In this document: one piece after another, positions 13,111 through 25,261 of the stretch
How positions within the stretch are numbered: position 1 is the stretch's first letter
How the letters are laid out: each line of letters begins with the position of its first letter
Origin: Polytrichum commune
Taxonomy: Eukaryota > Streptophyta > Polytrichopsida > Polytrichales > Polytrichaceae
DNA length: 64,000 nucleotides
Direction of reading: 5' to 3'
Assembly: GCA_950295325.1 (NCBI GenBank)
Contig: OX485806.1
Span: 2,478,001-2,542,000, forward strand
Translations under genes and position numbers: made by a program
Notes under the pieces: model-generated
What the model was told of the DNA's origin: nothing
Databases searched by the model: none
Seen by the model: only the letters and a program-made list of their open reading frames with translations

Positions 13111-13480
13111 CTAACACTATCTTCCAATACTCCCACTTTGCGAGGTGGCATTGTACTTCAACCCCATTATTTCACTTAACAACTCATGCCTATCTCTCGC
13201 TAAAGCCTTTGTTAGAATATCCGCTACCTACCTCCACCTCCACTATATGAGCTTCTATGCTTCATCTCGCAATCCATGTGTTTTTCTAAGGCATCACGAT
13301 TCTTTATAAATAATATGTAGACATCTTTATCTACATAAAAAACTATTGAAACAATGCATATAACACTTTTCAAGCCAATAAAGTAGCATTCGGCTCCTTC
13401 ATAACCTCCATATGTGTACTCCAATCCTACAATTTACACGATGTACTTCCACAATATACTATTTTCCTCACTAGAAAATG
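13111..13480 (-). mobile_element. Decayed Copia 3' end (RNase H tail, polypurine tract, LTR start)
   Basis: On the minus strand, about 13230-13126 reads ADILTKALARDRHELLSEI, the conserved end of the Copia RNase H region. It is followed by a purine-rich AAAGTGGGAG tract and then, from 13116 downwards, TGTTAGGTTATATTGG, a plausible LTR start. Upstream frames to about 13480 vaguely resemble RNase H but are full of stops. The far end of the LTR could not be placed. This family differs from the Copia copies at 24-36 kb and 60-64 kb. Confidence 0.55.
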
Positions 13481-15700
13481 AAACACTTCGGGCATAATTC
13501 ATTTGGATGCCTCTTTCTCCAACAACCTTCACTATTTTTTGCACCCTCTTAATATGTCATACCAATTTTTCCTTAACCTTATCAAACAAGTGTTCTACAT
13601 TATCAAATAATTTCATATGTATTTGATCATCATCGTGCACATAAGTATATATGTGTGCTCTAATATCTCATACGCCTCAACATGTCCAATGGTAACTTCT
13701 CAAAGAAATTTATATTCAGTTCATAAATTAAGCTTATTTTATACATTCGACCTTTACATGGTACTTCAATTGTAGAGGAATATTTTAAGATACTCTTTGA
13801 ACTCGCACTCAAAATTGTACCGTATACATTATCACTTTGCTCAATATGTAACAAAATTGATTGCAAAACTACTATAGCTTCTTTAAGAGGTCCATCACCA
13901 ACAACATGATTGTTAGTTTTTTCGTATAATTTTCATGTGTACTATGAGTTAATGATTCAAAACTAAAGAAGGGGGAGCAAGGATTAATTCATTTCCATGA
14001 TGTTTGGAGTATTTTTTTAATGAAAAATCTTTTATCATTTTACGACATGACAACACTCTTACGTTAGACTTTCTTAAGATTTTCATTAGTCACCAAGGCA
14101 TAATCACACAAATTAACATTTGCTACTTATGCATTTAATAACCATCATATATTCCTTCTTCTTCAGGATATAATAATAATATTCCATCATAAAAATATTT
14201 AATCTATTTAGTTCTACCAATGTGAGAACATCTTTCTACAACTTTTCTAACAAAAAATATATGTTTGTGATTCATGTGTTGTCCAGGGAGGGGGAAAAAT
14301 CCTCACAACTATCTGAATCAATATTATTTAACGGGTATGGCAAATCGGGGTAGTTATTTTCCAAGATTCTAACATAACAAACAACATCATAATAAGCTAT
14401 GTGACAATCGGTATCAAAATCTCTCTACTCATCCAATTGCTCCCAATGTTATAACTATATATTTTTTTATGGAGAATGTACTCCGTCCTATAATAAAATA
14501 TATGCGTCATAAATAATGCAAGCACGACCCTCTCATACATTGTTCCATGTCCATACAAAAAATTTCTAAGATTGCCCATAATACTTTTAAGTGAATAATC
14601 GTAATCAACACACATTCATTCTTGAAGACCCCATTTACAACTACTCCAACATGTAATAATTTCTCCAGACATGCTCTAACTTGAGGAAATGAATATGTTA
14701 TATAACATGGTAATTTTGTTTGTCCTTTATATTCATATCTTCATCCAACAAACCATGCTCATCTCTAATAAACAACTCAATGACCAATTGTTAATTAATG
14801 AATTATAAAGTGACAAATGCATGTAATAGACACAAGTTCAAGCCTTCCTTAAGAATCTATACCTTGGGTTTTGTTTTATTGAGAGATAGCAAAAACCTAA
14901 CTACATGTAGCTAATAGGGCAATTACCTCGCTCATTAAGGTAGATTGACACATTTCCAATAACTTAAGCAAATTCGCATAAGCATGGTACAAGTATGATA
15001 ATGGAATCACACTATATTCGGTAATTGGGGACTTTTTCATGATTTTGAGACTACTTAAGGACATGGTTTTCAAATGAAGAACAAAGAAAACACAAATATA
15101 TATTCAACGTGACTCAATAAAGCGATTCGCGTTGGCAACATTAACCAACTTGACACAAATACATGTCATCACAGTAAGAAATTGGACTAGATATTAAATC
15201 ATTTGCATTTAATTTGAGACATTCGAAAGTCTCGGATTAACAAATATAGTGATTGGAGTGATTTTTCACATGCTTGGAAATTAAAATCACAACGTTTAAC
15301 AAAAAATCGCAAGTTATTTTGAAGTATTGATATTACAATAAATTTCCAAAGGCAAGATTCTCTCCCAACCCATATTCACATGATATGCGACTTATTTATG
15401 ATAATTGATACGAAAACTTGAATGCAGTTAGTGCCCTTTTCAAGGAACCCAAACCTATGCCCTTTTAACTTCCTTTTTCCATTACACTGTCGAACCCCTC
15501 AACAACTAAGCTTATGCCAACCCTCTCTTACACGATCCCTACCTATTTCTATGATTCCAAATTACAGAATGATGGCTAGCGTGGAGCTTCACGGTTTTAG
15601 GGGACTCTATGCATTATGATAGGGGCGGTCATCGGAAATGGGTCTGTCTACTTAGGCTCATTAAAGCTCAGACAATGAGGGCTACTTATGCTCAGACGTC
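13481..15700. other. AT-rich decayed sequence
   Basis: No gene is recognised on either strand. It may be the eroded interior of the Copia element read from the minus strand at 13111-13480, but I could not identify reverse transcriptase or integrase motifs. Confidence 0.4.
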
Positions 15701-15739
15701 TGGGGATTCTCCGTTCACCGCAACTTTGCTCCCATTGAA

Positions 15740-17310
15740 TTACCGACAGGACTGAATTGAGAGGCTTCAGGGCGGAAGTGGCGACAGTGCCGCTTCGTGT
15801 AACAATTCAACTCTGGTTGCGCGCAGTGGCGCTTTTCGTTCCTGAGAAAGTCGCTCTATCGGTATGATTTACACTCTAGTTTTGAAGTTGATCACCTTTC
15901 GACAGCTGCTGTTCGTTGCTTTCTGGCGCTAGAGATAGCAGAGTTGCTGCACTCTGTGTCTGGCTGCAGGTATGGCAAGAAATGGAGAAAGACGCCCTAA
16001 TTCGAGGCCCTTTAATCCATTCCTATTGTGTCTGTTGAAGTCGATCCCCTTCGAGAGTTCCTTCACAGGATTTGCTGTTTGTTGCTCTGGGCGCTAGAGA
16101 TAGCAGAGTCGCTACACTGTGTGTCTGGCTCAAGGTGAAGCCGAAGTGGAGAAAGTCGCCTTAAATCGAGGACCTTCAATCCATTTCTGGCGTTCCTTGT
16201 AATATTTTCTCCAATCACGTTGCACGTGCTGAAAGACATATGTGCTTAAAAGCTAGATTCCCAACACAGTGTCGCGGATTTTTTGAGTAAGAGGCTTCTT
16301 ATTGCAAAAAGGGGGCAGAAGTGGCACGAAGATCGGCGCCTGCTTTCGGTTAGAATTGATTGCAGCGCACTTGGCTCCAGAGTGAATTGTTCTGTTGGGA
16401 TGATTCGCCTATAGTGCTGAATTGATCACCTTTGAGAGTTTCTGTCCGTTGGTTTAGGCGGTAGAGATAGCAGAGTCGCTATACTGCTTGTCTGGCTGCA
16501 GGTTCAGAAGCAAGAAGTGGAGAAAGACGCCTAAATTTAAGGCTCTTAACTTCTTTTCTGTATGTCGTGCAATACTCTTTAATCGCGTTGCATAAGTGGA
16601 AAGGCATATGTCCTGAAGCCTGAAAGGCTTGTTTTTCCTCTACAGTGTTACGAGTTTGTAAATTGAGAGGCTTCTCATTGCAAAAGGGACGCGGAAGCGG
16701 AACTTCATCTCGTTCCGGAGAGATTTATTTCGTCGGTATGATCACACTCTAGTTCTGAGATTCACCAGCTTCGTGAGGTCGTTACAAGACTTGCTGTTGG
16801 TTGCTTTTCGCGGTAGAGATCGATAGCAGAGCTACACTGTGTGTCTGACTGGTAAAGCACTAAATGGAGAAAGAAGCCTTCGACGCTCTCGAATCCATTC
16901 TTCCGTGTTTCGTAATTCTCTCCCGTCACGTTGGATGTGATGAAAGGCGTATTTAGCCGGCCCAGCCCGGTGGCTCTCCATGGCTGTAACGATTTTACTG
17001 GCCTTGGAGAAAATCTCGATCGTTGCGTCTAAGCTTGCAGAAATCCCTAGTATTGTTTGCATCAGGCACAAATAAGTGGAGTGTTCAGCATGCAGAAAAC
17101 GTTCAGGCTGATTCTAGTGAACCTTTTCGGCTAAATCTTCTTTGATCACAAGTTATGAGCAGAAGTGTCTGTCGGTCCATACAGACGAGCGGCCTAGTAC
17201 ATGCGTCTACTAAATTGATTCAGTCTTTGTCTGGCTGGTGAAACAAAGCAGTGGAGAAAGAAGCCTTACACGCTCTTGAATCCATTCTTCTGTGTCTTGT
17301 AATCTTCTCC
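15740..17310 (+). repeat. Irregular tandem array upstream of ISG12-like copy A
   Basis: A block of about five imperfect units. Each carries GAGATAGCAGAG (near 15930, 16090, 16460 and 16813), GGAGAAAG about 50 bp later (near 15983, 16149, 16518, 16866 and 17253) and, in several units, AGAGGCTTCTNATTGCAAAA. Spacing varies from about 160 to 370 bp. The same array occurs inverted at 40890-42200 upstream of copy B with very high identity. Position immediately 5' of both genes suggests promoter or leader sequence, but this is inference. A 79-codon frame on the minus strand (16832-17071) is open in both arms and probably fortuitous. Confidence 0.75.
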
Positions 17311-17530
17311 AGCTACGTGATTTAAATGAATCTTTACTACTAAGGCTTCCTATAGTCACAAATGATCAACATACACAGATGTAGCAGTAAATTGTTGATC
17401 TACTTGACCTCTAGTGCAGCATAACTCATAAGTCGGGACATCGAGTACGGTTGACGCTCGAGTGTCCTGCGCGGGTCAGCTTTGAGGTCCATGCTTGTTT
17501 CTATCTGAGATGTAGTTTGTGATGCTAACC
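17180..17530 (+). promoter_or_regulatory. Proximal upstream segment of copy A with dispersed relatives
   Basis: This stretch has the segments CTAGTACATG, GATTCAGTCTTTGTCTG, CTTGAATCCA and GTGTCCTGCG. Related copies, in the same order, occur at about 25262-25545 and 61195-61520, far from any ISG12-like exon. A function is inferred only from its place within 300-600 bp of the start codon at 17804. Confidence 0.45.
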
Positions 17531-17803
17531 CGTGGTACTGTTGCTAACCAGGATTCGAAATTCGGGTGAGCTTTGAGTTCTCCTAAAACATGCCTTCTTC
17601 TATTTCCTCGTTTCTGCTGTGTGGTTGCATTCATGTTAGAGAGAGAGAGAATCACATAAGTACTTGATCTTGCTCTCACCACGAGGTTACTTGAAGCCTT
17701 TTGGTGATTGAGCTAACATTAACTCTTTGAATTCCAACAATTTATCTTTAAGTCTAGATATTAACTTGTCCACTGGACATTTTGTGATTGTTTGGCGACA
17801 CAG

Positions 17804-19222
17804 ATGGCTACAACTGTCGCCGCGATACTAACAGCCATAGGTTTGGCAGTCAAAGCTGTCACCCCACTGGTACTAAATTATTTCGGATTCACTTCAGTAG
17901 GCCCCGCGGCCGGCTCTTTCGCAGCGGCTTGGATGGCAAGGTAATTGACATCAAACCACAGTAGACTATCAAGTATCGTTTAAATATTTTGTCATGTAGA
18001 CTGTTCTAGATTCATACTTGATTGTAAGCGTATATCATTTTCTGGTCTATTTTCGTGATTATGTCAACTCTAAACAAGAACACAAGAAGTGCATGTCATG
18101 CACCCGCGACAATGAATGAGCATCATATACGAAGCCCTTTACACTGGAGGGGTTGAAGAGAGGACCTCCTCATTGGCTGAGAGCCTCTTACACATACTTG
18201 TTCACTCAACTTCACTTTACACAGCTTACAACTTAGATGAACACCCAATCATTATCGACAAGCTTTGGGTCCAAAACCTAAGCTTCCTCAACGGAGGTTA
18301 TTTAGGAATGTGGAGAGTTCGAGCCCTTGTATTGTGGCCCCAAGCCCTCAGGCATTCTTTGGCTTGTTCCTTGTTTATTAACATTCCCCTCTTGACATAT
18401 TTCACTTTGAGCATGGCCACTTGGCACTGGCTCAAACTAGTCCAGCTCTCAATTGTTTGAACTTTGAATGAGCAAATCCAAGTACGAGATCCCAACACCG
18501 TGACACTCCCAAAAACTGCTACACTGTTTTGTCTGATTAGTGTGCGTATACTATTCGGAGTTATGTGTGGCTATAACTTTTTACTGACATTATCGGCTTT
18601 TACCAGCTAAGTTATATCATGTTCTTTGGTGTGCATTCTAATTACACTAAATGTGTTATTTAGTGTGATGGTGTTTAATGTCACTATGGTAATTGATTGG
18701 CTGACGCTTCTTATGAATAAGTGAACAGATATACTGTCATGGATGATAGATGAGTTCTTCCATTGGCCAAAACCACCACGGTTTACAATTAGTAATGAGG
18801 AAGCCAATTAGAATTGGCGACACTAAATATCATACCTAGTGCACTTGTGTTATTTGGGTAGAAAATGATACTCGGTAAAGATTTATAGCAACACGTAACT
18901 CTGAATGGTAACCCACACTAATCAGACGAGATAGTGTAGTTGGAGATATCAATTTGAGCTCTGGTGTATAGGGACCTTATTGTTGTAGCTGCAATTTGTA
19001 CTAAGTTCTTGATAATCTTCTACAATTGCAAGACACGGGTTCAAAATTGTTGCATTGTGTTGCAGTTTGGGCAGCGCAGGGGTTGCTGCGGGGTCCTTTT
19101 ATGCCGCTTGCCAGAGTGCGGCTATGGGAGGAGGTGCCCTGTTTGGGCTTCCAGTTCTTGTTGGAATTGGAGCTATCCCAGCTGCAGGATATGCATGTCT
19201 CAAGTATTTCAGGGGAGCATGA
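17804..19222 (+). CDS. ISG12 (IFI6/IFI27)-like small hydrophobic protein, copy A
   Basis: Two exons, 17804-17940 and 19066-19222, joined by a GT-AG intron (AAG/gtaatt ... ttgcag/TTTGG), give about 97 residues ending at TGA. Exon 1 has a hydrophobic segment (AAILTAIGLAVKAV) and the family motif GFTSVGPAAGSFAAAWMA. Exon 2 continues SLGSAGVAAGSFYAACQSAA, then GGGALFGLPVLVGIGAIPAA. The two Gly/Ala-rich motifs and the small size match the Ifi-6-16 (PF06140) family, whose animal members are interferon-induced membrane proteins of mitochondria or ER that influence apoptosis. Family membership is read from motifs; function in a plant is unknown. No lesion is seen. Exon 1 starts at the first in-frame ATG, and the same ATG position is conserved in copy B. 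The gene lies downstream of the tandem array and forms one arm of an inverted duplication with copy B. Confidence 0.82.
18645..18841. mobile_element. CACTA-like MITE in the copy A intron (internally deleted)
   Basis: Ends CACTAAATGTGTTATTTAGTG and CACTAAATATCATACCTAGTG enclose 197 bp. The same element, 373 bp long, sits at the equivalent intron position of copy B (39068-39440). The insertion thus predates the duplication, and copy A has lost its middle. Confidence 0.72.
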
Positions 19223-19618
19223 TACAATAATATATATCAACCCAGATCTGTGATTTAAAAGGTTTAGATCTGTGAACAATGGAATCTTTTGAGGTCTTTG
19301 TATGTGCATAGGAAAATTATCCTTGCATAAGTCATGTTGAGATTTTCTGCCCTTAAATTCAATGTGGGACGCAAACGATCCAATATTTGAGGGTTTTTTT
19401 GTGCAAAGAAATTTCTCCATGAATAGAGTCAATGTGGGACCCATGTTGAGGCTTGTTAAGATTTCTGATCTCGGATTCAAGAATGCTCTCTGTACATGAG
19501 AGCCTTCGTGTTGGGAATCGGTTCTTAGGGCACACTTCTGTGTGCCAGCCAAATTGGAAAACCACAAAACATTGAAATTTTGAACCTGGAGAATAAGAAT
19601 CGGCAGCTAACGTAAATG

Positions 19619-19968
19619 CTCGGGGGGGGGGGGGGGGGGGCAGTGTCTTAAAAAGTTAAGGATATAGGTGTGAACAACCATTATTTTATAGGGGGGTATT
19701 ACTTTCAATTCTTTTTTCTTTTTCACATGCTATCATTATGTAAATTTCTACTTTGGGTTGATAGAAAAATGGCTTGCATTACTTATAATTCCAAACTACC
19801 TATTTTTCCATACCCTATAATACTTTAAAGATGTCCAGTGCCATTTTTGATACCCTATATTACTCTTAAGTCCATTTATAATTTTTTGCCCCCATGTTTT
19901 TAAAATACCCTATCATTTGTTCGCACGTATATTGCTACTCCAACCAATGACTACCCCCCACCCCCCTG
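19619..19968. mobile_element. hAT-type MITE with poly-G terminus, copy 1
   Basis: A 350-bp element beginning CTCGG followed by a run of about 20 G and ending in C-rich sequence. It is flanked by a perfect 8-bp duplication CGTAAATG (19611-19618 and 19969-19976). The interior is homologous to 55059-55412 (inverted) and 63007-63347. It is non-coding. Confidence 0.9.
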
Positions 19969-20612
19969 CGTAAATGTGGGGGGAGTTAGTCTCGAAATGA
20001 AATGACACGCATTTGAGGATAAGTAATACATTTGCATAATCTTATGATAGTTTTGTTGACACAACTATCACATAGAAGTTTTCCATTCCAACACGTAGAT
20101 GAAGAGAACATTGAACCCATAACTTTTTCTCAAAAGAGCAATAATTACATAATTTATGTTGTTGAAAAGTAGCACTTAAAGCATGTGATTGATTTAGGAG
20201 ATGAATAATAATTATATAAACACATGCATATTCATAACATCACTCGGCCATTAAACATGTTTTTTGTAATACTAGATAGGCATGTGTGATATTACCTGTG
20301 ACGTTTAATATGACATGTACTTGTGTTTATGTCTAATCTAGATTTATGAATAATAATCAAATAGCCAACTCTATCATTCTAGGACAATGCTATCTTGATT
20401 ATTGAGAAAGAGAATATCTTGATGGGAATGCCTAAGCTTTTTGGAAAACTCAACTTTCACCAAAGATGGCAACATGAATGTAACACCAAACAGAGTGATT
20501 ATTAACTAACTCCTCTATTTTTGGAAGACAATTGAAACGCTTTCTCTCATTGGCCAAAACAACAAGGCCACTAGGACTTGAACGGAGAGAGGGGTAGCTC
20601 CTTAGGGTTAAC
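19969..20612. other. Intergenic, nothing recognised
   Basis: AT-rich sequence between a hAT MITE and a solo LTR. The minus-strand open frame at 20450-20635 shows no known motif. Confidence 0.4.
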
Positions 20613-22283
20613 TGTGAGCCCAATATTGTGCCCACATGTGCCTTCTGTTATTAAAATCATCAAAAAAACCTCAAGTTGTGATTGCATTGAACAATCAAAA
20701 GCAATAAGAAGAGTGATGCTTTGAGTTAGGTTCAGATTAAGTTAAACGGATAGAATGGTGGTCAATTAGAGCGTGAGGATTAGGAGAAGGGTTGGGAATT
20801 AGTTAGGCTAGGCTTTACTCAAGGCCAAGTTTTATTGTTAGGAATAGGCTCTTCTTATGTTCGTTTTAGGGGGGGTTGGTAGTTAGTGGATAACTCTGGG
20901 AAACAGGGGGTTAGGAGAGCTCGAGAGGAGCTCAGCTCTTGGGGGTAGAACCAGAAGCTTGGTCGCAGGGCGGAAGAGGATGCTGCCCGACGCAGCAGAG
21001 ACGGGGAGTAGGCCACGACGAGGGTAGCAGGTGATGTGCGTGAGAAATCAGGGATCCAGGGACCAAGAGGAGGGAGGAGCGCCGATCTCTCGGTTGCAAC
21101 CCTCCTCCAACAATCACCCACCTTAGAGTACCAAGCCACATTTACGACATCTGTAACAGAAGACCAGTTGAACCTTTGAATCGCAGTGCTAACAAGCACC
21201 GTACCCATCTAGCTGCATTGCATTGTTTGTTTTTCTTCTGGCCTTTAATGTGGGCATTTCGGCGAGCAAGGAGGTTGCAGCAGTCGCAAGTCAACATCAT
21301 CCTGGCATGTCATTTCGGATTTTAAAGTTAGTCTCTCCAGCGGAGGCCTCCCTCCACATTTCGGGAAATGAGCGATGTTGGCCGGTCAAGGAAGATTCTG
21401 ACTCCGAGGTTAGGCCAGGAGGAGAATTGGGAGTGGGCGGCCATATGACACCAGCTGGTCAGGTGAGATTCAAGGGGTTGCATTCTCGAACTGGTTGCGG
21501 CATGTGATTTTTGAGCTAAGTTGTTAGCCAGGGTGGGAAGGATCGGAGAGCAACTGGGATTCTGGTGGGAGGTCGGGGAGTCAGCACAAGCTAAGGTGCG
21601 CAACCCCTGGTGCGAATGGGCTGAATTTCAAGGTGGGGGATTTAAGGTGTTGGTCAAGGTTCGGCTGCAGGCTAAGTAGCCAGGTGGATCAAGGAGGTAG
21701 GCCATGAGTCGACTGGGTGATCAGACCGCCACCAGTGCGGGGAAGGGAAGGAGTTATTGGGTGGAAGCCACCCCTGACTTGACTTCGGGGGTTGACTACT
21801 GTTGCGGGGGGGGGGGGGGGGGGGGAGCTGCCGAGCAGGGAAGATTTCAGGGCGGAATGGGAGGTGGAATTTCAGGAAGGCCAGCTGATGTGGGCCTGGA
21901 ATTGTGAGGGAGAGTGTAGGTCTCAATTAGTAGATTTAGGAGTTGCTTGATTAGAAGATAGGTTGAGTAGGGCACTTGGCATTGTGTGACCATTACATGT
22001 GTAGCATTGCCTTAATACTATTTAGACAATACTAGATCAGTGAAGTAACCATTGATTTAAGTGAAAAGTGGGGTGTGGTGTGCAAGTGTGGATCATATGG
22101 GAGAGAGTATTTCTAAATACTTGTTACCTCTGGATCTTTGAATAAAGATTGGTGTGTTTTGAGTTTACATTGTCGAGGTATGGGAGATTACATCACAATG
22201 CTAAGGGAAATCAAGTGAATGCATGTGGGCCCTAGGCTCTCACCTGGACTACGACGCACAAGGGTGGGGGTTTAGGGTTTACA
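20613..22283 (+). mobile_element. Solo LTR, family E, copy 1
   Basis: A 1671-bp unit starting TGTGAGCCCAATATTGTGCC and ending in TTTACA, flanked by the perfect 5-bp duplication TTAAC (20608-20612 and 22284-22288). It shares both ends with 27204-29149 and 57698-58666, but no internal retrotransposon domain lies between them. A GAATAAA polyadenylation-like signal lies near 22140. The variable centre here holds a G homopolymer of about 20 bases near 21806-21825. The TG...CA ends, 5-bp duplication and lack of coding domains fit a solo LTR. Confidence 0.85.
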
Positions 22284-22401
22284 TTAACTAAGACTTGCAG
22301 TATATAACTACCGACATGGATGACTCCAATAGAAATTACCTCATTTTGAGACCTTCGGAAAGACACCGATGAAATCTTCTAATAATGGCACACATGGCCT
22401 A

Positions 22402-22921
22402 CAATGTTTATGTTACTTAGTGTCACATACACTATTTGCGAAGGCCCTAAACTAGATACCTAGAGGTCTCAAAGTGTGATGTTGGCTAATTGCCAATATA
22501 ATATTGTTGTTAACATAAGTAACTTTTTTATGTGAAAATCTATTTATCTTATGACATTTAGTGTAGCACATTGGATTACTTGAGACGATAATTTTTCATT
22601 GTAGTATGCAAGGGGGATCTATTATTGAGCATACTAATGGCAAGTGTCATGTGTTTATATTTTAGAAAGCAAGAGGAATATATTCTTGAGCATACTAATA
22701 TCAAGTAGCATACTAATGTGCAATTTAGTCAACTTGTAGACTGTTATGTAACATAGGCATACACCTCATGACACAGTTGAACACACTCATCCAAGATATA
22801 AGTAAGCGCAACTAAAGGCCAAGTCTCACGAGGTGACACTCATGATAACGGTGTTGATCATTAGTGTAACCTACCATAGGCCTCAAAATAGGGTAAGTGA
22901 AACTAAATACCATAAACGTTG
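22402..22921. mobile_element. CACTA-like non-autonomous element, copy D1
   Basis: About 520 bp, homologous to an inverted copy at 44400-44916. Ends are degenerate forms of CACTGTGTATGGTATTTAGTG. No coding capacity is seen. It contains internal repeats of the type GAGCATACTAAT with CAAGT. No clean target duplication was found, so the ends are approximate. Confidence 0.6.
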
Positions 22922-23255
22922 TAGTCGTCTTTATTCAAGCAATACTTCAACTACCTAACTCTGAACCCCTATATTGCCACCCAAAAGCACCGTAACCAGA
23001 TCGAAGGAAAACAATTTCTCATCATTATGAAGTCTTGATGGGAACACAGGATTTGTCGTTGTGTATCAAACACATTCACGAGCCAGCACCGCCGCTCAGT
23101 CATGCACCATGGATAGTTATCGCCAAAAGGAAGAAATGTCGTTCTTTAGAGCCTCTATAGTGTAGGGTTATTTCAGGTATTTGGAAACATACCAGGCCAA
23201 TGAACGGGGAGGACCGACCACTAGTTACAGATGAAGTGGTTGGGTGTGAGATATG

Positions 23256-23676
23256 AGGTAGAAATACCATAACCCATGAAAATAAGGTGATTCGCATTGA
23301 AGATATGGTCTTACAATCATGAGATAATTTTCCAAGATAGACAAGAAGGATTCATGAAGAATGCAAGTTGTTTCATATTTTTTTGTTTTGTACCAAAAAT
23401 TATGCCATTTCTTAAAGTGGGAAGTTGTCAAACCCCCTACTCGTTCACTGGATTCTCCCTACACCGAACACGGTAATCTACACTTCCATACAGAGGATCA
23501 CCTAAACCGGTTAACTCATGAGTACGTTGAACTTGACTCCCATTGGCTACACTAAGTGTACACGCATTGAAGTTGGCACCTCGCCATGAACGGTTTTAGA
23601 CATGGCACTTCACTATTATGACGGCGGCCTAGTACACGGGTAAAGGGTGATCAACCTGGTTTGGGTATTTCTACCT
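23256..23676. mobile_element. MITE family M2, copy b
   Basis: About 421 bp with AGGTAGAAATACCATAACCC at the left and TTTGGGTATTTCTACCT at the right. Flanks are TG (mutated) and TA. It is collinear with the copy at 10815-11236. Confidence 0.8.
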
Positions 23677-24437
23677 TAACTGGTTCAAATTCCCTCATTT
23701 TAGAGGAGTTAATTTAGAGAATATGCCTCAAAACAATACAGAAAAACCGAAAGATGTCAACATGTAACCGGTTGGACTTGGAAACACTAGGATCTCGACG
23801 GATTTTCCGCAAAAATCTTCCCGGATACCTATACCAGGCCCAGCTTTCATGAGGTAGGGAATGTTCACAGATCCACTTTGAAGTATGCCCCAGGCGAAGG
23901 ACTTTGGCAGTACTACTTTAGCACAATGTCATTCATGTTGTGTGATATTTAAGAACCGTGAAGAAATGTTTTGTGGCTTCATGTTTTTCCACATTATGAA
24001 TCTGTTTTCAGTTCCCTTTCTCTACATCAGCAGTTCCCTTTTGTCTACATGTTCAAATATGCAGTCTATATGCCCTTGGATCGATGCAAATATGAACTCA
24101 TATTTTGAGCATCAATGTTTAGTATGAGTATGTTTTATTTCTTGTCGTTGACATAATGTAATGTATATAGGAAGGTCTCAAACACATAAATATGTCAAAT
24201 AGGATTTGTGAACTTGGTGAAGCCCGTATATATTGCGTGTTTGGCTGTATATTAGAGTTATCCTTAAAGCTTGTCAAAAACTCATGGTTTGGTAGGGAGT
24301 TGTGACCCACTTTTGACATTTTTTTCTAATCAAGAAGTAATCAAGTGGTGTCAGAACCTCCAAATTCTATTTCTTTTTTGGGCAAAATCAAACGCCTCCC
24401 ATTCATTCCACTAAAATTCGGGGTTCCGACACCACTT
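23677..24437 (-). mobile_element. Repeat carrying a captured rhodanese exon piece, copy 1
   Basis: Read on the minus strand, this block is homologous to about 37925-38570 on the plus strand. It includes a fragment encoding GSVNIPYLMKAGPG (about 23885-23838), closely related to exon 3 of the rhodanese gene at 7008-7081, and part of repeat R. Its right edge, near CGACACCACTTG at 24437, abuts Copia sequence and so marks an insertion edge. The fragment has no open rhodanese frame around it. Confidence 0.62.
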
Positions 24438-25243
24438 GTACAACGAATACATAAAGGAATTTAAGAAATTGGAGATTTTATTTGAAATGCATGTACCTAT
24501 CTGTCTTCGCACATTCTTTTTAGGTTGTGTAAACTAGGGTGATCCATCCTTCAGTGCCATAACTTTACATTGGTAGAATTTAAGTCACTTACGACATGAG
24601 ACAAGCTATGATTGTGGGTATGGGAGGTCCCTAGTTCATATAGGTTACCTACCCTTCTTCCCGAGGCAATTAATGTTTTACCCTCTTAGTCCTTTAGAAG
24701 GCATGAGTCCGTTGTGGACTCTACTTGGTAGACTAAATCCGTAACTTTACTAACGGAAATTAAACTCTTTTTTAAAGACGGTATATGTAGGACATTCTCA
24801 ATTGTCCTAGCTTCTCCACTATCTAGTGTAATCATAACAGTCCCTCGTCCTTTAATATCATGACTTTGAGTTGTTGCCCAAGTAAACTCGATCCTTTGTT
24901 AAGTTATGGGTGTAGGACACAAACCACGCAAAGAGTGGCGTCATGTGTTGAGTTTCTCCGGAATCGAGGTACCACTTGTCACTCGATGTGTCTTCAACGC
25001 CAAGGCCACCGTAAATAATTTAGTGTTTAAAACACTAATTAGGCTTGGTGACCGGATTTCCCTTTTTCCTCTCGAAGGCGAATCCTACAATCTTCGATGT
25101 GGTGGTTGGCCTTGCCACAATGAAAACAATTTCCCTTCTTTTTTGAATGAAGGGTTTTGTTAGTAGTCACAAATTTTCTCTTCGGAAATTTCAAATTTCC
25201 CTTGAATGGTTTTTCGTTAGAGTATAAGGCTTGAGGTTTGTCC
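24438..25243 (-). mobile_element. Copia fragment in antisense (zinc knuckle and GAG-pre-integrase region)
   Basis: The minus strand matches the plus-strand Copia sequence at 29155-29660 and 63356-64000. It includes a CCHC-type zinc-knuckle stretch (about 25140-25080) and the protease-like and GAG-pre-integrase stretch below it. Stops interrupt the frame. The fragment lies head-to-head with the sense Copia copy that begins near 25.8 kb. Confidence 0.75.
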
Positions 25244-25261
25244 TCAATATCCCTCAGATGT

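Noticed and set aside
16832-17071. 79-codon open frame, nearly identical in 40890-41129
   Set aside because: It lies within the tandem upstream array and is conserved only because the two arms are a recent duplication. No start context, splice sites or known motif support coding.
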